Shown here: piece after piece, positions 42,201 to 49,799 of the stretch | Position numbering within the stretch: the first letter of the stretch is position 1 | How the letters are laid out: each line of letters begins with the position of its first letter | From: DASQGA01 sp963762085 | GTDB taxonomy: Bacteria; Actinomycetota; Thermoleophilia; Gaiellales; Gaiellaceae | NCBI GenBank assembly: GCA_963762085.1 | Contig: CAVXJD010000002.1 | Location: forward strand, 173,150-237,149 | Length of the DNA stretch: 64,000 bases | Direction of reading: 5' to 3' | Program-made: the position numbers and the translations under genes | Notes under the pieces: generated by a model | Databases searched by the model: none | The model's input: the letters and a program-made list of their open reading frames with translations, nothing else | Told to the model about the DNA's origin: nothing

Positions 42201-42206
42201 TTGGCC

Positions 42207-42911
42207 GTGGCCGAGGACTCCGGGCAGCAGTACGTCGCCTACACGCTCTTCCGCGTCGACCCGGCCTGGCGGCGCCTTCCGATCGACGAGCGGGAAGCCG
42301 GCAAGGAGGCGTTCGCCGAGCTCGTGGAGGGGTGGGCCGAGCGAATGGAGCTCCGCGCCTACAGCCTCGTGGGCGTCCGCCCCGAGGTGGACTTCATGCT
42401 CTGGAAGCTGACCGACCGCTTCGAGGACTTCCGCGAGCTCCAGACCGAGCTAAATGGCACTCCTCTCGCCGCCTACCTCGAGACGCCGTACTCCTACCTG
42501 GCGGCGACACGTCCCTCGAAGTACTTCGAGGAGAAGCGAAAGCACCGTCGCATCGTCCCGCGCGGCGCCCCCTACCTCGTCGTCTACCCCTTCGTGAAGA
42601 AGCGCGAGTGGTATGCCCTCCCGGTGGATGATCGCGGCCGGGCGATGCGCGAGCATGCCGAGATCGGCGGCCGCTTCGTCACGATTACGAACCACACGAC
42701 GTACTCCTTCGGAATCGACGACCAGGAGTTCATGACCGCCTTCGAGTGCGAGGAGCCGGCGGACTTCCTCGAGCTGATGCTGACGCTCCGAGAGACCGAG
42801 GCGAGCCGCTACACGGAGCGCGACACGCCGATCTTCGTCGGCGAGGCCGCCCCGATTCGCTCGATCCTGGCGTCGCTCGACGGCGCCGGCGCCCGCATCG
42901 AGGCCGGCTAG
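42207..42911 (+). CDS. hemQ: Coproheme decarboxylase HemQ (chlorite dismutase family)
   Basis: The 234-residue product belongs to the chlorite dismutase fold. HemQ oxidatively decarboxylates coproheme III to heme b in the coproporphyrin-dependent pathway used by actinobacteria. Motifs include YVAYTLFRVDPAWRRLP, VGVRPEVDFMLWKLTDRFED, YVxxYPFVKKREWYALP-type strand (YLVVYPFVKKREWYALP), then REHAEIGGRFVTITNHTTYS with the proximal-histidine region, and FGIDDQEFMTAFECEEPADF. The distal catalytic Arg of true chlorite dismutases is not evident, in line with HemQ. It is divergent from uvrC. Confidence 0.9.
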   Translation: MAEDSGQQYVAYTLFRVDPAWRRLPIDEREAGKEAFAELVEGWAERMELRAYSLVGVRPEVDFMLWKLTDRFEDFRELQTELNGTPLAAYLETPYSYLAATRPSKYFEEKRKHRRIVPRGAPYLVVYPFVKKREWYALPVDDRGRAMREHAEIGGRFVTITNHTTYSFGIDDQEFMTAFECEEPADFLELMLTLRETEASRYTERDTPIFVGEAAPIRSILASLDGAGARIEAG

Positions 42912-42912
42912 C

Positions 42913-43281
42913 TCAGTAGCCGTAGGTGTGCTCGTCGCGCCACGCGCGGTACATGGCGAAGCCGGCGCCGACCAGGACGCCAAAGAAGACGAGCGCCTCG
43001 AGCCCGCCTTCTGGATAGGGCAGGAAGACGGAGGCGACGATGTTGACGAGCGCGAGCGCCGCACCTCCGTAGAAGACGACGCGCGTCCTTCTCGTCCACA
43101 TGGCGATGTCCGCGCGGTTGCTCCGCCAGAACGAGTAGAGGAAGTAGCCGATAGCGACGAGGAAGGCGATGCGAAGGATCAGGAAGACGATCCCGAGCGC
43201 CAGCTCGAGCTGCAGCGCCGTGATCGCGACGGCGATCGCGACGATGATCAGGAAGCCGCGTGCCGTTCCCCCGAGCCGCAT
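42913..43281 (-). CDS. Membrane protein, 122 aa, unknown function
   Basis: Three to four hydrophobic helices are visible: about residues 8-25 (ARGFLIIVAIAVAITALQL), 30-52 (LGIVFLILRIAFLVAIGYFL), 66-86 (VVFYGGAALALVNIVASVFL) and 94-110. A tail (RAWRDEHTYGY) follows. The ATG at 43281 overlaps the stop codon of the upstream membrane gene by one base (TGATG), indicating translational coupling. No family is recognised. Confidence 0.7.
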   Translation of the reverse strand: MRLGGTARGFLIIVAIAVAITALQLELALGIVFLILRIAFLVAIGYFLYSFWRSNRADIAMWTRRTRVVFYGGAALALVNIVASVFLPYPEGGLEALVFFGVLVGAGFAMYRAWRDEHTYGY

Positions 43282-43637
43282 CAGACCCCGGTCGTATAGG
43301 CGCGGACCGAGAGCGCGGAGGCGACGAAGCTCGCACCGGCGAACCACGCGAGCCGGCGGCGCGGAACGGGCGGCGCGTAGAGCCAGGGTGAGAGGACGGC
43401 TATGAGCGCGAACGATCCGTAGGCGTAGTGCAGCTCATCAGGGTTTCGGCGCCCGTCCGAGAGGAGCAAAAGGCCGAGCGCCACCTGGGCGATGACCAGA
43501 GCCTGCGAGAGGGCCAGGAGGTGCGCGAAGAGGGCACCAGGGGGTCGCCCCCGCCGGTAGTAGACCGCCCCCCAGACCGCCGCCAGCAGGGTCGCAGCGA
43601 TGACCAGGACGCCGTTCAGCGCGTGCAGGCCGAGCAT
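43281..43637 (-). CDS. Membrane protein, 118 aa, unknown function
   Basis: Four hydrophobic helices span most of the protein: MLGLHALNGVLVIAATLLAA, AHLLALSQALVIAQVALGLL, LHYAYGSFALIAVLSPWLYA and LAWFAGASFVASALSV. A His in the first helix and one in LHYAYG (near 68) could matter if it binds a cofactor, but no family is recognised. The ATG follows a TACGCT box by 7 bases, so it heads a two-gene membrane operon divergent from bcp. Confidence 0.7.
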   Translation of the reverse strand: MLGLHALNGVLVIAATLLAAVWGAVYYRRGRPPGALFAHLLALSQALVIAQVALGLLLLSDGRRNPDELHYAYGSFALIAVLSPWLYAPPVPRRRLAWFAGASFVASALSVRAYTTGV

Positions 43638-43644
43638 CCGGCGG

Positions 43645-43650
43645 AGCGTA
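43645..43650 (-). promoter_or_regulatory. -10 box of the membrane-protein pair
   Basis: Minus strand TACGCT is followed by seven bases and then ATG (43637). Confidence 0.45.
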
Positions 43651-43660
43651 CCTTGGCGGC

Positions 43661-43666
43661 TAGAGT
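43661..43666 (+). promoter_or_regulatory. -10 box of bcp
   Basis: TAGAGT is followed by seven bases and then ATG (43674). No Shine-Dalgarno is present. Confidence 0.5.
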
Positions 43667-43673
43667 CGGGTGA

Positions 43674-44150
43674 ATGGTGGAAGAAGGCGCTGCCGCCCCA
43701 GACTTCGAGCTCGTCTCAGAGAGCGGCGAGACCGTCCGTCTGTCCGACCTCCGCGGCAAGCCGGTCGTCCTCTTCTTCTATCCCAAGGACGACACCCCCG
43801 GTTGCACCAAGGAAGTGTGCGGGTTCAGGGACGCGTACGACGTCTTCGAGGAGCGCGGCGCGATCATCCTCGGCGTCAGTCCCGACGACGCGGCTTCGCA
43901 CCTCCGGTTCCGGGAGAAGTACTCGCTGCCGTTCACGCTTCTCGCAGACCCGGCCCACGTAGCCGCGGACGCGCACGGCGCCTGGGGCGAGAAGAAGAGC
44001 TACGGGAGGACGTCGATGGGCATCAAGCGCTCGAGGTTCGTGATCGCACCCGACGGAACGGTCGCGAAGGCCATGTACGACGTGAAGCCCGAGGGGCATC
44101 CCGAGCAGGTGCTCGCGGCTCTCCCGCCGGCCCAGGAGCTAGCTCTCTAA
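43674..44150 (+). CDS. bcp: Thioredoxin-dependent peroxiredoxin (BCP/PrxQ)
   Basis: The 158-residue peroxiredoxin reduces hydrogen and organic peroxides. It carries GAAAPDFELVSESGETVRLS, then VVLFFYPKDDTPGCTKEVCG with the peroxidatic Cys near residue 44 and a resolving Cys five residues later, the pattern of atypical 2-Cys PrxQ. ILGVSPDDAASHLRFREKYS, TSMGIKRSRFVIAPDG and a final YDVKPEGHPEQVL follow. The ATG follows a TAGAGT box. The stop overlaps the end of the convergent flippase-like gene by 4 bases. Confidence 0.95.
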   Translation: MVEEGAAAPDFELVSESGETVRLSDLRGKPVVLFFYPKDDTPGCTKEVCGFRDAYDVFEERGAIILGVSPDDAASHLRFREKYSLPFTLLADPAHVAADAHGAWGEKKSYGRTSMGIKRSRFVIAPDGTVAKAMYDVKPEGHPEQVLAALPPAQELAL

Positions 44151-45106
44151 GCGTAGGCGCGCCGCAAGGCGTTCAGCTTCGAGCCACCGGTCCATGCGGT
44201 GGCGCAGATGAGAACAGCCGCGCCCGCAAGGATGAGAAGCGCCTGCGCGGCGACCGCGAACGAAACCGCCTCTGCGGTCGCAAAACCGCTTCCGATCAGA
44301 ATTGCTGCACCCGCACCCGCCTGCGTGGCTGCACCGGCGGGAGCGATCGGAAGCGCGCCCGTTGCGGCCGCTCCACAGAGGAACGCGATCGCGACCGGAA
44401 AGGAGAGGTCGATTCCAAGGGCGCCGAGGAGGAGAAAGAGCCCCACCGCGCGAGCGAGCCAGGAGAACCCGACGAGAACAAATGCGTTCCAGGCCTCGCG
44501 GGGTGAGGTCGTCCGCGCGTTCACCCAGCGGACGATCCTGTACCTGAGGAGGCGTCCACTCGCGGCCATCCGCGGCAGGAATGTGATCAGGACACACGCC
44601 GCGAGCCCGGCGACGGCGACGATCCCCATCGCCATCCGCACAATGGCGGAGCCGCTCGAGGTTGCTGCGGCGGCAGATGCGAAGGGCAGAAGCGCCGCCG
44701 TGTCGACGAGGCCGAGCATGAAGAGCGAGAGACAGAGGGTTCCAACTCCTGAATGGCATCCGGGATACCGCCTGACGACCGCAATCCGCACAGCGTCGTC
44801 GAAGCGGCCGGGGAGAGCGGCGCCGGAGACGGAGGCGGCCCCACCGGCGGCTGCGAGCGCGAGCCGGGTCGGGCGGTCGTTCGGCGCGAAGAGCCGGTGC
44901 CAGCCATAAGCCTTGAACGCGTAGGCGAGCATGAAGAGGAGCCCGGAGCCGGTGACGAGGCGCCAGTCCGCGTCTGCGAGCGGCCAGCCCGACGAGGCGA
45001 AATGCTTCCCTGCCAGGACCGCCACGAGGACGGCACCGAGGGCGTAGGAGATGTTGAGGCTGAGGCGCACCGTTCTGCAACCCCATGCCCGGGCGAGGAG
45101 GGCCAT
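44147..45106 (-). CDS. Flippase-like / lysylphosphatidylglycerol synthase-type membrane protein
   Basis: The 319-residue polytopic protein has about eight helices and the look of the UPF0104 (LPG synthase TM/AglD) family: LVTGSGLLFMLAYAFKAYGW, AASVSGAALPGRFDDAVRIA with a conserved-type PGRxxDxxR loop, FVLVGFSWLARAVGLFLLLG, and GALPIAPAGAATQAGAGAAI near the C-terminus. The family is linked to lipid or lipid-linked-sugar translocation. There is no catalytic aminoacyl transfer domain. The start has GAGGTGT just upstream. Confidence 0.8.
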   Translation of the reverse strand: MALLARAWGCRTVRLSLNISYALGAVLVAVLAGKHFASSGWPLADADWRLVTGSGLLFMLAYAFKAYGWHRLFAPNDRPTRLALAAAGGAASVSGAALPGRFDDAVRIAVVRRYPGCHSGVGTLCLSLFMLGLVDTAALLPFASAAAATSSGSAIVRMAMGIVAVAGLAACVLITFLPRMAASGRLLRYRIVRWVNARTTSPREAWNAFVLVGFSWLARAVGLFLLLGALGIDLSFPVAIAFLCGAAATGALPIAPAGAATQAGAGAAILIGSGFATAEAVSFAVAAQALLILAGAAVLICATAWTGGSKLNALRRAYA

Positions 45107-45223
45107 ACACCTCGAATCGGCCGCGAGGCCCGGTAGGTAGATCCTCGAACGAGGGACGGCAGAGCTACAGGTGCGCGGAGGGCGCGCGTACGAGAAGAGC
45201 GGTTTTCAGACAGCGAGGGCGCC

Positions 45224-46303
45224 TCAGGCGAGCGCCTCCGAGGTGAGCCCGGCCAGGCGGATGCCGATCGCGGGGGCGAACTTGAAGCCCTGGCCGCTGC
45301 AGGCGGACCCAACGATCAGCGGTCCGTGTCGCTCGAGAACGAAGCGGTCGTCCGCAGTCAATGTGTAGAGGCACGTCTCGGCACGGAGCGGCGCGGGCTT
45401 CGCTCCCGGGAACGTGCGCGAGACCCAGTCGGCGACGCAGTCAACGACGGCGCTGTCCGGATCGCCGGGCTGGTCCGGATCGACCACCGGCCCTGCGTGA
45501 TGCAGCCCGGCCTTCAGCGTGTCGCCCCCGGCGTCGAGCGCGTACGGGGCGAGCCCTTCGCGGCGAAGCCCCCATCCGGCTGCGTCGGGCGAACGCCAGT
45601 CGATCACCGCAGGCGCGGGCCTGGGCCCCTGGTTGATGAAGTAGACGACCGTCTCGCGCGTGACCGTCAGGGGAAGGTTCACACCGGCGGTGGCAAGGAG
45701 CGGCGCAGCCCAGGAGCCGGCAGTTACGACGGCGGCCTGCGCATGGACAACGCCCTCTGCCGTCTCGACCCGCACCCCGTCGCCCCGCACATCGAGCGAC
45801 AGCGCTTTCCTCCCCTCCGCCAAGTGCGCTCCGTGGCTCCGAGCGGACGAACCGAATGCAGCGAGCGACCGCTCCGCCCAGACGACGCCCCCGTCAGGCT
45901 GGTGCAGAACCCGTTCTGTTGCGACCACGAGTCCGAAGTGGTCCCGCACGTCCTCCGCATCCAGGACCTCGTAGCGAACGCCGCAGCTGGAGAGCACCGA
46001 CGTCTGGCGCTCGAGGTCGCCGCCCACGTCGATGGAGCCGCGGGCCGCGACGAGCTCCGTGCCGGCTTCCCGCTCGAGCTCCCGCCAAAGCGGCAAAGCC
46101 TCCTGGGCGAGTTGCACGCGGTCCTCTTCCTCGTAGGCGAGCCGGAAAATGCGGCTGGACCCGTGGCTCGACCCGCGAGGGGTGCCCACGGCGTCCTGCT
46201 CGAAGACAAGCACGTCCCGGCCCGCCTGCGCAAGAGCCCGCGCCGCCGCCAGGCCCATGATCCCGGCTCCGATCACGACCACCTCGGGCTGTCCGGAGGG
46301 CAC
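45224..46303 (-). CDS. Monomeric sarcosine oxidase-like FAD-dependent amine oxidase
   Basis: The 359-residue flavoenzyme has an N-terminal FAD-binding motif (VVVIGAGIMGLAAARALAQA, residues 8-27) and TPRGSSHGSSRIFRLAYEEE, the arginine-rich region of the MSOX/N-methyltryptophan oxidase family. LRAETCLYTLTADDRFVLER carries the cysteine that binds FAD covalently in MSOX. The C-terminal SACSGQGFKFAPAIGIRLAG matches the family FAD/substrate loop. It oxidatively demethylates or deaminates an N-methyl or secondary amino acid, producing peroxide; the substrate is not determined. bcp nearby could help remove peroxide, but that is only proximity. Confidence 0.9.
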   Translation of the reverse strand: MPSGQPEVVVIGAGIMGLAAARALAQAGRDVLVFEQDAVGTPRGSSHGSSRIFRLAYEEEDRVQLAQEALPLWRELEREAGTELVAARGSIDVGGDLERQTSVLSSCGVRYEVLDAEDVRDHFGLVVATERVLHQPDGGVVWAERSLAAFGSSARSHGAHLAEGRKALSLDVRGDGVRVETAEGVVHAQAAVVTAGSWAAPLLATAGVNLPLTVTRETVVYFINQGPRPAPAVIDWRSPDAAGWGLRREGLAPYALDAGGDTLKAGLHHAGPVVDPDQPGDPDSAVVDCVADWVSRTFPGAKPAPLRAETCLYTLTADDRFVLERHGPLIVGSACSGQGFKFAPAIGIRLAGLTSEALA

Positions 46304-46330
46304 CTAGATCGCCCCGCTCATGATGAGAGT

Positions 46331-46413
46331 GCGGATGAGAGGACTTGAACCTCCACGCCCTTTCGGGCACACGGACCTGAACCGTGCGCGTCTACCAATT
46401 CCGCCACATCCGC
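46331..46413 (-). tRNA. tRNA-Leu (CAG)
   Basis: The minus strand folds as a class II tRNA: acceptor GCGGATG with a matching 3' end, anticodon loop TTCAGGT (anticodon CAG) between CACGG and CCGTG, a long variable arm (TGCCCGAAAGGGCGT), and T-arm GGTTCAAGTCC. CCA is not encoded. Confidence 0.95.
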
Positions 46414-46449
46414 GTGGCGCGGGGATTTTAGCGGCGGCGGCCGCCGGGC

Positions 46450-46689
46450 TCAGCGGCGAGGGCGGCCGTCGTGCTCCTCGATCACCGGCAGGCTTTCGAG
46501 GTCACGCTGGACGCTCGCCGCGAAGTCGTCGTCTCCGTCGCCCTGGACGACCGTGAGCTTCTCCTTCCGGCGCCTCCGGGAACGCACCCGCCGGGCATCG
46601 GCTCCGGCCACCGCCGTGAGGCGGGGCCACTCGGCCCCGATCACGAGCACAACGGCAGCCACGAGGAGAACGATCGCAAGGATCCCCAC
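46450..46689 (-). CDS. Small membrane-anchored protein, 79 aa
   Basis: The product begins with one hydrophobic helix (residues 1-20, GILAIVLLVAAVVLVIGAEW). A strongly basic stretch (ADARRVRSRRRRKEK) follows, then an acidic C-terminal part (VQGDGDDDFAASVQRDLESL, VIEEHDGRP). It resembles small preprotein-translocase or assembly accessory proteins in layout only; no family is recognised. The GTG at 46689 is chosen because TACAAT lies six bases upstream. It sits next to tRNA-Leu. Confidence 0.65.
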   Translation of the reverse strand: MGILAIVLLVAAVVLVIGAEWPRLTAVAGADARRVRSRRRRKEKLTVVQGDGDDDFAASVQRDLESLPVIEEHDGRPRR

Positions 46690-46695
46690 GCCCGA

Positions 46696-46701
46696 ATTGT
46701 A
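46696..46701 (-). promoter_or_regulatory. -10 box of the 79-aa gene
   Basis: Minus strand TACAAT is followed by six bases and then GTG (46689). It decides this start over the in-frame codon at 46749. Confidence 0.5.
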
Positions 46702-46761
46702 GTAGCTCCACGAGCTCGGTTCGCTCGTTCGGGACTCATTTCCCTGCACCGACGTGCCGAT

Positions 46762-46941
46762 ATGTCCCTCATGTCACCGAACGTGCTCTTGCCGGTTCTG
46801 TTCGTGATGGCGTGGGCCACGATCGCAAGGGCGGTCCTGGTCTTCACGCAGAAGCTGCCGCCCACCTGCCCGCAGTGCTGGCGCCGCTACGAGCGCCGCC
46901 GTCTCGGCGAGCAGATCTGCGGCTGTCACCGCTCCGACTAG
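46762..46941 (+). CDS. Small membrane protein with C-terminal Cys-rich (zinc-ribbon-like) tail, 59 aa
   Basis: One N-terminal hydrophobic helix (about residues 8-28, VLLPVLFVMAWATIARAVLV) is followed by a CPQCWRRYERRRLGEQICGC tail with four cysteines and an adjacent His. The CxxC...CxC spacing could bind zinc. Coding is supported by the helix plus ordered cysteine pattern; no Shine-Dalgarno or -10 box is obvious. No family is recognised. It ends exactly where the convergent dedA gene ends. Confidence 0.6.
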   Translation: MSLMSPNVLLPVLFVMAWATIARAVLVFTQKLPPTCPQCWRRYERRRLGEQICGCHRSD

Positions 46942-47541
46942 CTAGGGTCGAGCGAGCCGGCGTCGGCGCCGGTACCAGCGCGCCCCTTCCACGGCGGCTG
47001 CGATCCCGAACGCGATCACGAGCGCCAACACCAACCCCTTCCACGGCTCCTCCTCGAACGCCTTGCCGCCGAAGTAGCCGACCAGGGCCGCGTAGCTGCC
47101 CCAGATGAGCCCGGCAGCGAGGTCGAACGGGATGAACTTCCGCCAGGGCATCTCGAGCATGCCCGCGGCGAGGGTCACGGCGGTGCGCCCGCCAGGGATG
47201 AAGCGCGCGATCACGATCAGGTATCCACCGCGCTCCTGCAGCGTCCGCTCCGCCCAGTCCAACCGCTTGCGCTTCTCGCCCGCAAAGAGCTTCCGCTGCA
47301 CCCAGTGGCCCGCGAAGCGACCGACCGTGAATGAGGTCGTGTCTCCGACGAAGGCTCCGAGCGCCGCGGCCAGGATGATCAGAGGCAGGACGAGATCGCC
47401 GCTCGCAGCGATCACCCCGGCGGCGATAACCGACGTCTCGCTCGGCACCAGCGGGAAGACCGCGTCGAGTGCCGCGACCGCGAAGATGAAGACGTAGGTC
47501 CAGTTGGAGCCCGAGATGTGGTCGGTGAGAGACTCGAACAC
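46942..47541 (-). CDS. DedA family membrane protein
   Basis: The 199-residue protein has the DedA/SNARE-associated (VTT) core: LDAVFPLVPSETSVIAAGVI, GDTTSFTVGRFAGHWV, IVIARFIPGGRTAVTLAAGM and FDLAAGLIWGSYAALVGYFG. The FIPGGR and acidic residues in the first re-entrant loop are family hallmarks. DedA proteins flip lipids such as undecaprenyl phosphate or phosphatidylethanolamine. The GTG at 47541 starts MFESLTDHI. It lies 12 bases after cofE on the same strand. Confidence 0.9.
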   Translation of the reverse strand: MFESLTDHISGSNWTYVFIFAVAALDAVFPLVPSETSVIAAGVIAASGDLVLPLIILAAALGAFVGDTTSFTVGRFAGHWVQRKLFAGEKRKRLDWAERTLQERGGYLIVIARFIPGGRTAVTLAAGMLEMPWRKFIPFDLAAGLIWGSYAALVGYFGGKAFEEEPWKGLVLALVIAFGIAAAVEGARWYRRRRRLARP

Positions 47542-47553
47542 GGCGCTTCGAGG

Positions 47554-48264
47554 TTAGGGGAAGAGGTCGCGCTCCGTAGGCATGATCAGGTCGCGGGCCG
47601 ACCCCGCTCCCGCCGGGGGATCGAAGCCGCGTACGAGCGCGGCCGGGATGCCTCTAGCCTTGCCCATCACGAGCTCGGCGGCGCCTGCCAGCTCGTCGGC
47701 CACCGCGACGAGGGTGGACTGCAAGCGGTAGCCGCGCCGGTCGGAGGTACCGCGCAGATCCAGCAGAGGCGTGAGCCCGGCGACACCGATCGCTACGTCC
47801 GTCGTCCCCTGGCGCCACGCCCGTCCGAACGAGTCGCTCACGATCACGGCCGGGGCGATGCCGAAACGGATGCCGAGGCCGTCCCGCAGGGCCCGGGCCG
47901 AAGCGTCGGGATCCACAGGCAGGAGCACCACGGTGCCCTCTTCGGGTGCATTCGAGCGGTCGACGCCCGCGCTCGCGCAGACGAATCCGTGCGCGGTCTC
48001 GGCGATCACGAGCTCCTCGCGCCGGCGGCGCACGCTGCGGGCCTCACGGAGAATCACGCCCAGGTAGTCGTCCGTTCGCTCGACGCGGCCCTCCGCCTTC
48101 GAGACGACCTTCTGGGCCACGACCAGGACATCGCCCGTTTCGGGCCCGCCCACGGCCGCCAGAGCATCGCCGAGGAGGCCGAGCAGATCGTCTCCGGGGC
48201 CTACTTCCGGGATGCCCGGAAGGGGCAGAATCCGAAGGCCGTCCTGATCAACCGGGCCGCTCAC
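47554..48264 (-). CDS. cofE: Coenzyme F420-0:L-glutamate ligase
   Basis: The 236-residue enzyme adds glutamates to F420-0 using GTP. It carries LPLPGIPEVGPGDDLLGLLG, DVLVVAQKVVSKAEGRV, VVLLPVDPDASARALRDGLG, VIVSDSFGRAWRQGTTDVAI and GVAGLTPLLDLRGTSDRRGY, the CofE metal/nucleotide pattern. It lacks the C-terminal FMN reductase domain that mycobacterial FbiB carries. The GTG at 48264 overlaps the npdG stop (GTGA), so the F420 genes are translationally coupled. The dedA gene follows. Confidence 0.93.
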   Translation of the reverse strand: MSGPVDQDGLRILPLPGIPEVGPGDDLLGLLGDALAAVGGPETGDVLVVAQKVVSKAEGRVERTDDYLGVILREARSVRRRREELVIAETAHGFVCASAGVDRSNAPEEGTVVLLPVDPDASARALRDGLGIRFGIAPAVIVSDSFGRAWRQGTTDVAIGVAGLTPLLDLRGTSDRRGYRLQSTLVAVADELAGAAELVMGKARGIPAALVRGFDPPAGAGSARDLIMPTERDLFP

Positions 48265-48860
48265 CCGTCGAGCCCGGTGATCCGCACGCCGGCGTTCACC
48301 TTGTAGGTGCGATTGACGTTCAGGAGAACGGCCGTCAGCGGCTCCAGCCAGCGCGCCACCTCGAGGCGGCCAGCATCGACCGCTCGACCCGCGACGAGCC
48401 GGTCTGCAAGGCCCGCCACGATCGCCTTCGCCTCCGGATCGTCCCCAGCGAGCAGTACGTCCTCGTCGAGGGGGGCGTCGGACCGGGCGAGAAGCTTCGC
48501 GCTGATCGTATGGAAGCCGGCGACGACGATCGACGCGGGCGCGGTTCGCTGGGCGATCTCCGCCAGCGAGATCGGTCCCGGCTCGGCAGCCGGCTTCCCG
48601 TCGCGAAAGACGATGGGCGCCGCGACGCTGACGATGATCCTGCCCGCAAGCCGTTCGCGGATCCCCTGCACGGTTTCCTCTACGGCGCCCGGCGGAACTG
48701 ACAGAAAGGCGAGATCTGCCGACTGGCATGCGACCGCGTTCGGAACGAGCTCCCCGCGCGGGTTCCGCGACCCCAGCACAACCTCTTCCCCGAGGGCTCG
48801 GAGCCGGACCGCAAGCCCGCGCCCGAAATCGCCGCTTCCGCCAACGATTGCAATCCTCAC
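48261..48860 (-). CDS. npdG: F420H2:NADP oxidoreductase (NpdG/Fno)
   Basis: The 199-residue enzyme exchanges hydride between F420 and NADP. It has the Rossmann motif IAIVGGSGDFGRGLAVRLRA with VVLGSRNPRGE, the arginine pattern for NADP. LAFLSVPPGAVEETVQGIRE, PISLAEIAQRTAPASIVVAG, FHTISAKLL and the C-terminal NVNRTYKVNAGVRITGL are typical of Fno. The GTG at 48860 overlaps the cofD stop, and its own stop overlaps cofE. Placement inside the F420 operon makes the functional call strong. Confidence 0.92.
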   Translation of the reverse strand: MRIAIVGGSGDFGRGLAVRLRALGEEVVLGSRNPRGELVPNAVACQSADLAFLSVPPGAVEETVQGIRERLAGRIIVSVAAPIVFRDGKPAAEPGPISLAEIAQRTAPASIVVAGFHTISAKLLARSDAPLDEDVLLAGDDPEAKAIVAGLADRLVAGRAVDAGRLEVARWLEPLTAVLLNVNRTYKVNAGVRITGLDG

Positions 48861-49786
48861 GTGAGCGCGTCCACCACGCCTTGGCCGATCTCCTCCCGTT
48901 CGAGGGGGTCAACCATAACCGTGGGCACGACGACCGCCCGCAGGCCCAGCGCCTCGACCGCAGGAGCAAGTGCTTCGTCGGCCGGGTCGAGGACGAACGC
49001 CGAGACGAGCTCGGCGTAGATACGCGCAATTCCCAGTGCGCTTGGCTCGTGGCCGAGGCCGCTCAACATCTGGGCCAGCGGCCCGCGCAACGCGCGACCA
49101 CCGACGATCGGCGAGACGGCGGCAGCGTCCGCCCGTCGCGTCGCCACCGCAGCGCGGATACCAGGTACGGCCAGGATGGGGTCGATGGAGACGAACGGGT
49201 TCGAGGGCGCGATCAGAACGTGATTCGCCGTGGCTAGGGCGTCAAGGGCACCCGGGGCCGGGCTCGTGGCGTCTGCGCCGTCGAAGCGGACACCGAGCAC
49301 CGGATCTGCGTGTTTACGGCCCACGAACCAGGTCTGGAAGTCGAGCTCACCCGCCTCGGTGGCCACCATCGTCCTGACACGCTCGTCGGAAGCTGGGAGC
49401 AGGCGGGTCTCCACACCGAGCGCGGCGGCCAACCGAGCCGTGACCCTGGAGAGGGGCTCCCCGGAGCGAAGCGCGGACGTCCGAACCAGGTGGAGCCCGA
49501 TGTCCCGGTCCCCGAGCGTGAACCACGACTCGGCCCCGAGGCGCTGCGCGGTGGCGAGCGCGTTCGTGGTCTCGTCGCGGACGCCCCAACCTCGCTCCTC
49601 ATCGAGCAGGCCGGCGAGCGTATAGAGGACCGTGTCGAGATCCGGGGAGACCTGGAGCCCCAGAAACTCGAGGTCGTCTCCGACGTTCACGATCGCTGTG
49701 ACCCCGGAGGGTCCAACCGCCCGCGCCAGGGCGTCGACCATTCGCGACCCGCCGAGACCACCGCAGAGCACCGCAAAGTCAGGCAT
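48857..49786 (-). CDS. cofD: 2-phospho-L-lactate/phosphoenolpyruvate transferase CofD (FbiA)
   Basis: The 309-residue transferase joins the activated phospholactyl (or phosphoenolpyruvyl) guanylate group to Fo, making F420-0 or dehydro-F420-0. The pattern is clear: VLCGGLGGSRMVDALARAVG, VNVGDDLEFLGLQVSPDLDT, LLDEERGWGVRDETTNALAT, WFTLGDRDIGLHLVRTSALR and ANHVLIAPSNPFVSIDPILA. The ATG at 49786 is divergent from cofC with only 13 bases between them. It is the first gene of a minus-strand unit cofD-npdG-cofE. Confidence 0.95.
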   Translation of the reverse strand: MPDFAVLCGGLGGSRMVDALARAVGPSGVTAIVNVGDDLEFLGLQVSPDLDTVLYTLAGLLDEERGWGVRDETTNALATAQRLGAESWFTLGDRDIGLHLVRTSALRSGEPLSRVTARLAAALGVETRLLPASDERVRTMVATEAGELDFQTWFVGRKHADPVLGVRFDGADATSPAPGALDALATANHVLIAPSNPFVSIDPILAVPGIRAAVATRRADAAAVSPIVGGRALRGPLAQMLSGLGHEPSALGIARIYAELVSAFVLDPADEALAPAVEALGLRAVVVPTVMVDPLEREEIGQGVVDALT

Positions 49787-49787
49787 G

Positions 49788-49793
49788 TAGGCT
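49788..49793 (+). promoter_or_regulatory. -10 box of cofC
   Basis: TAGGCT is followed by six bases and then ATG (49800). The box lies in the 13-base gap between cofD and cofC starts. Confidence 0.5.
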
Positions 49794-49799
49794 CACTGA

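Noticed and set aside
42178..42206. TTG at 42201 as hemQ start
   Set aside because: The TACGAT box would lie directly against it; the GTG at 42207 has the six-base spacing seen at other genes.
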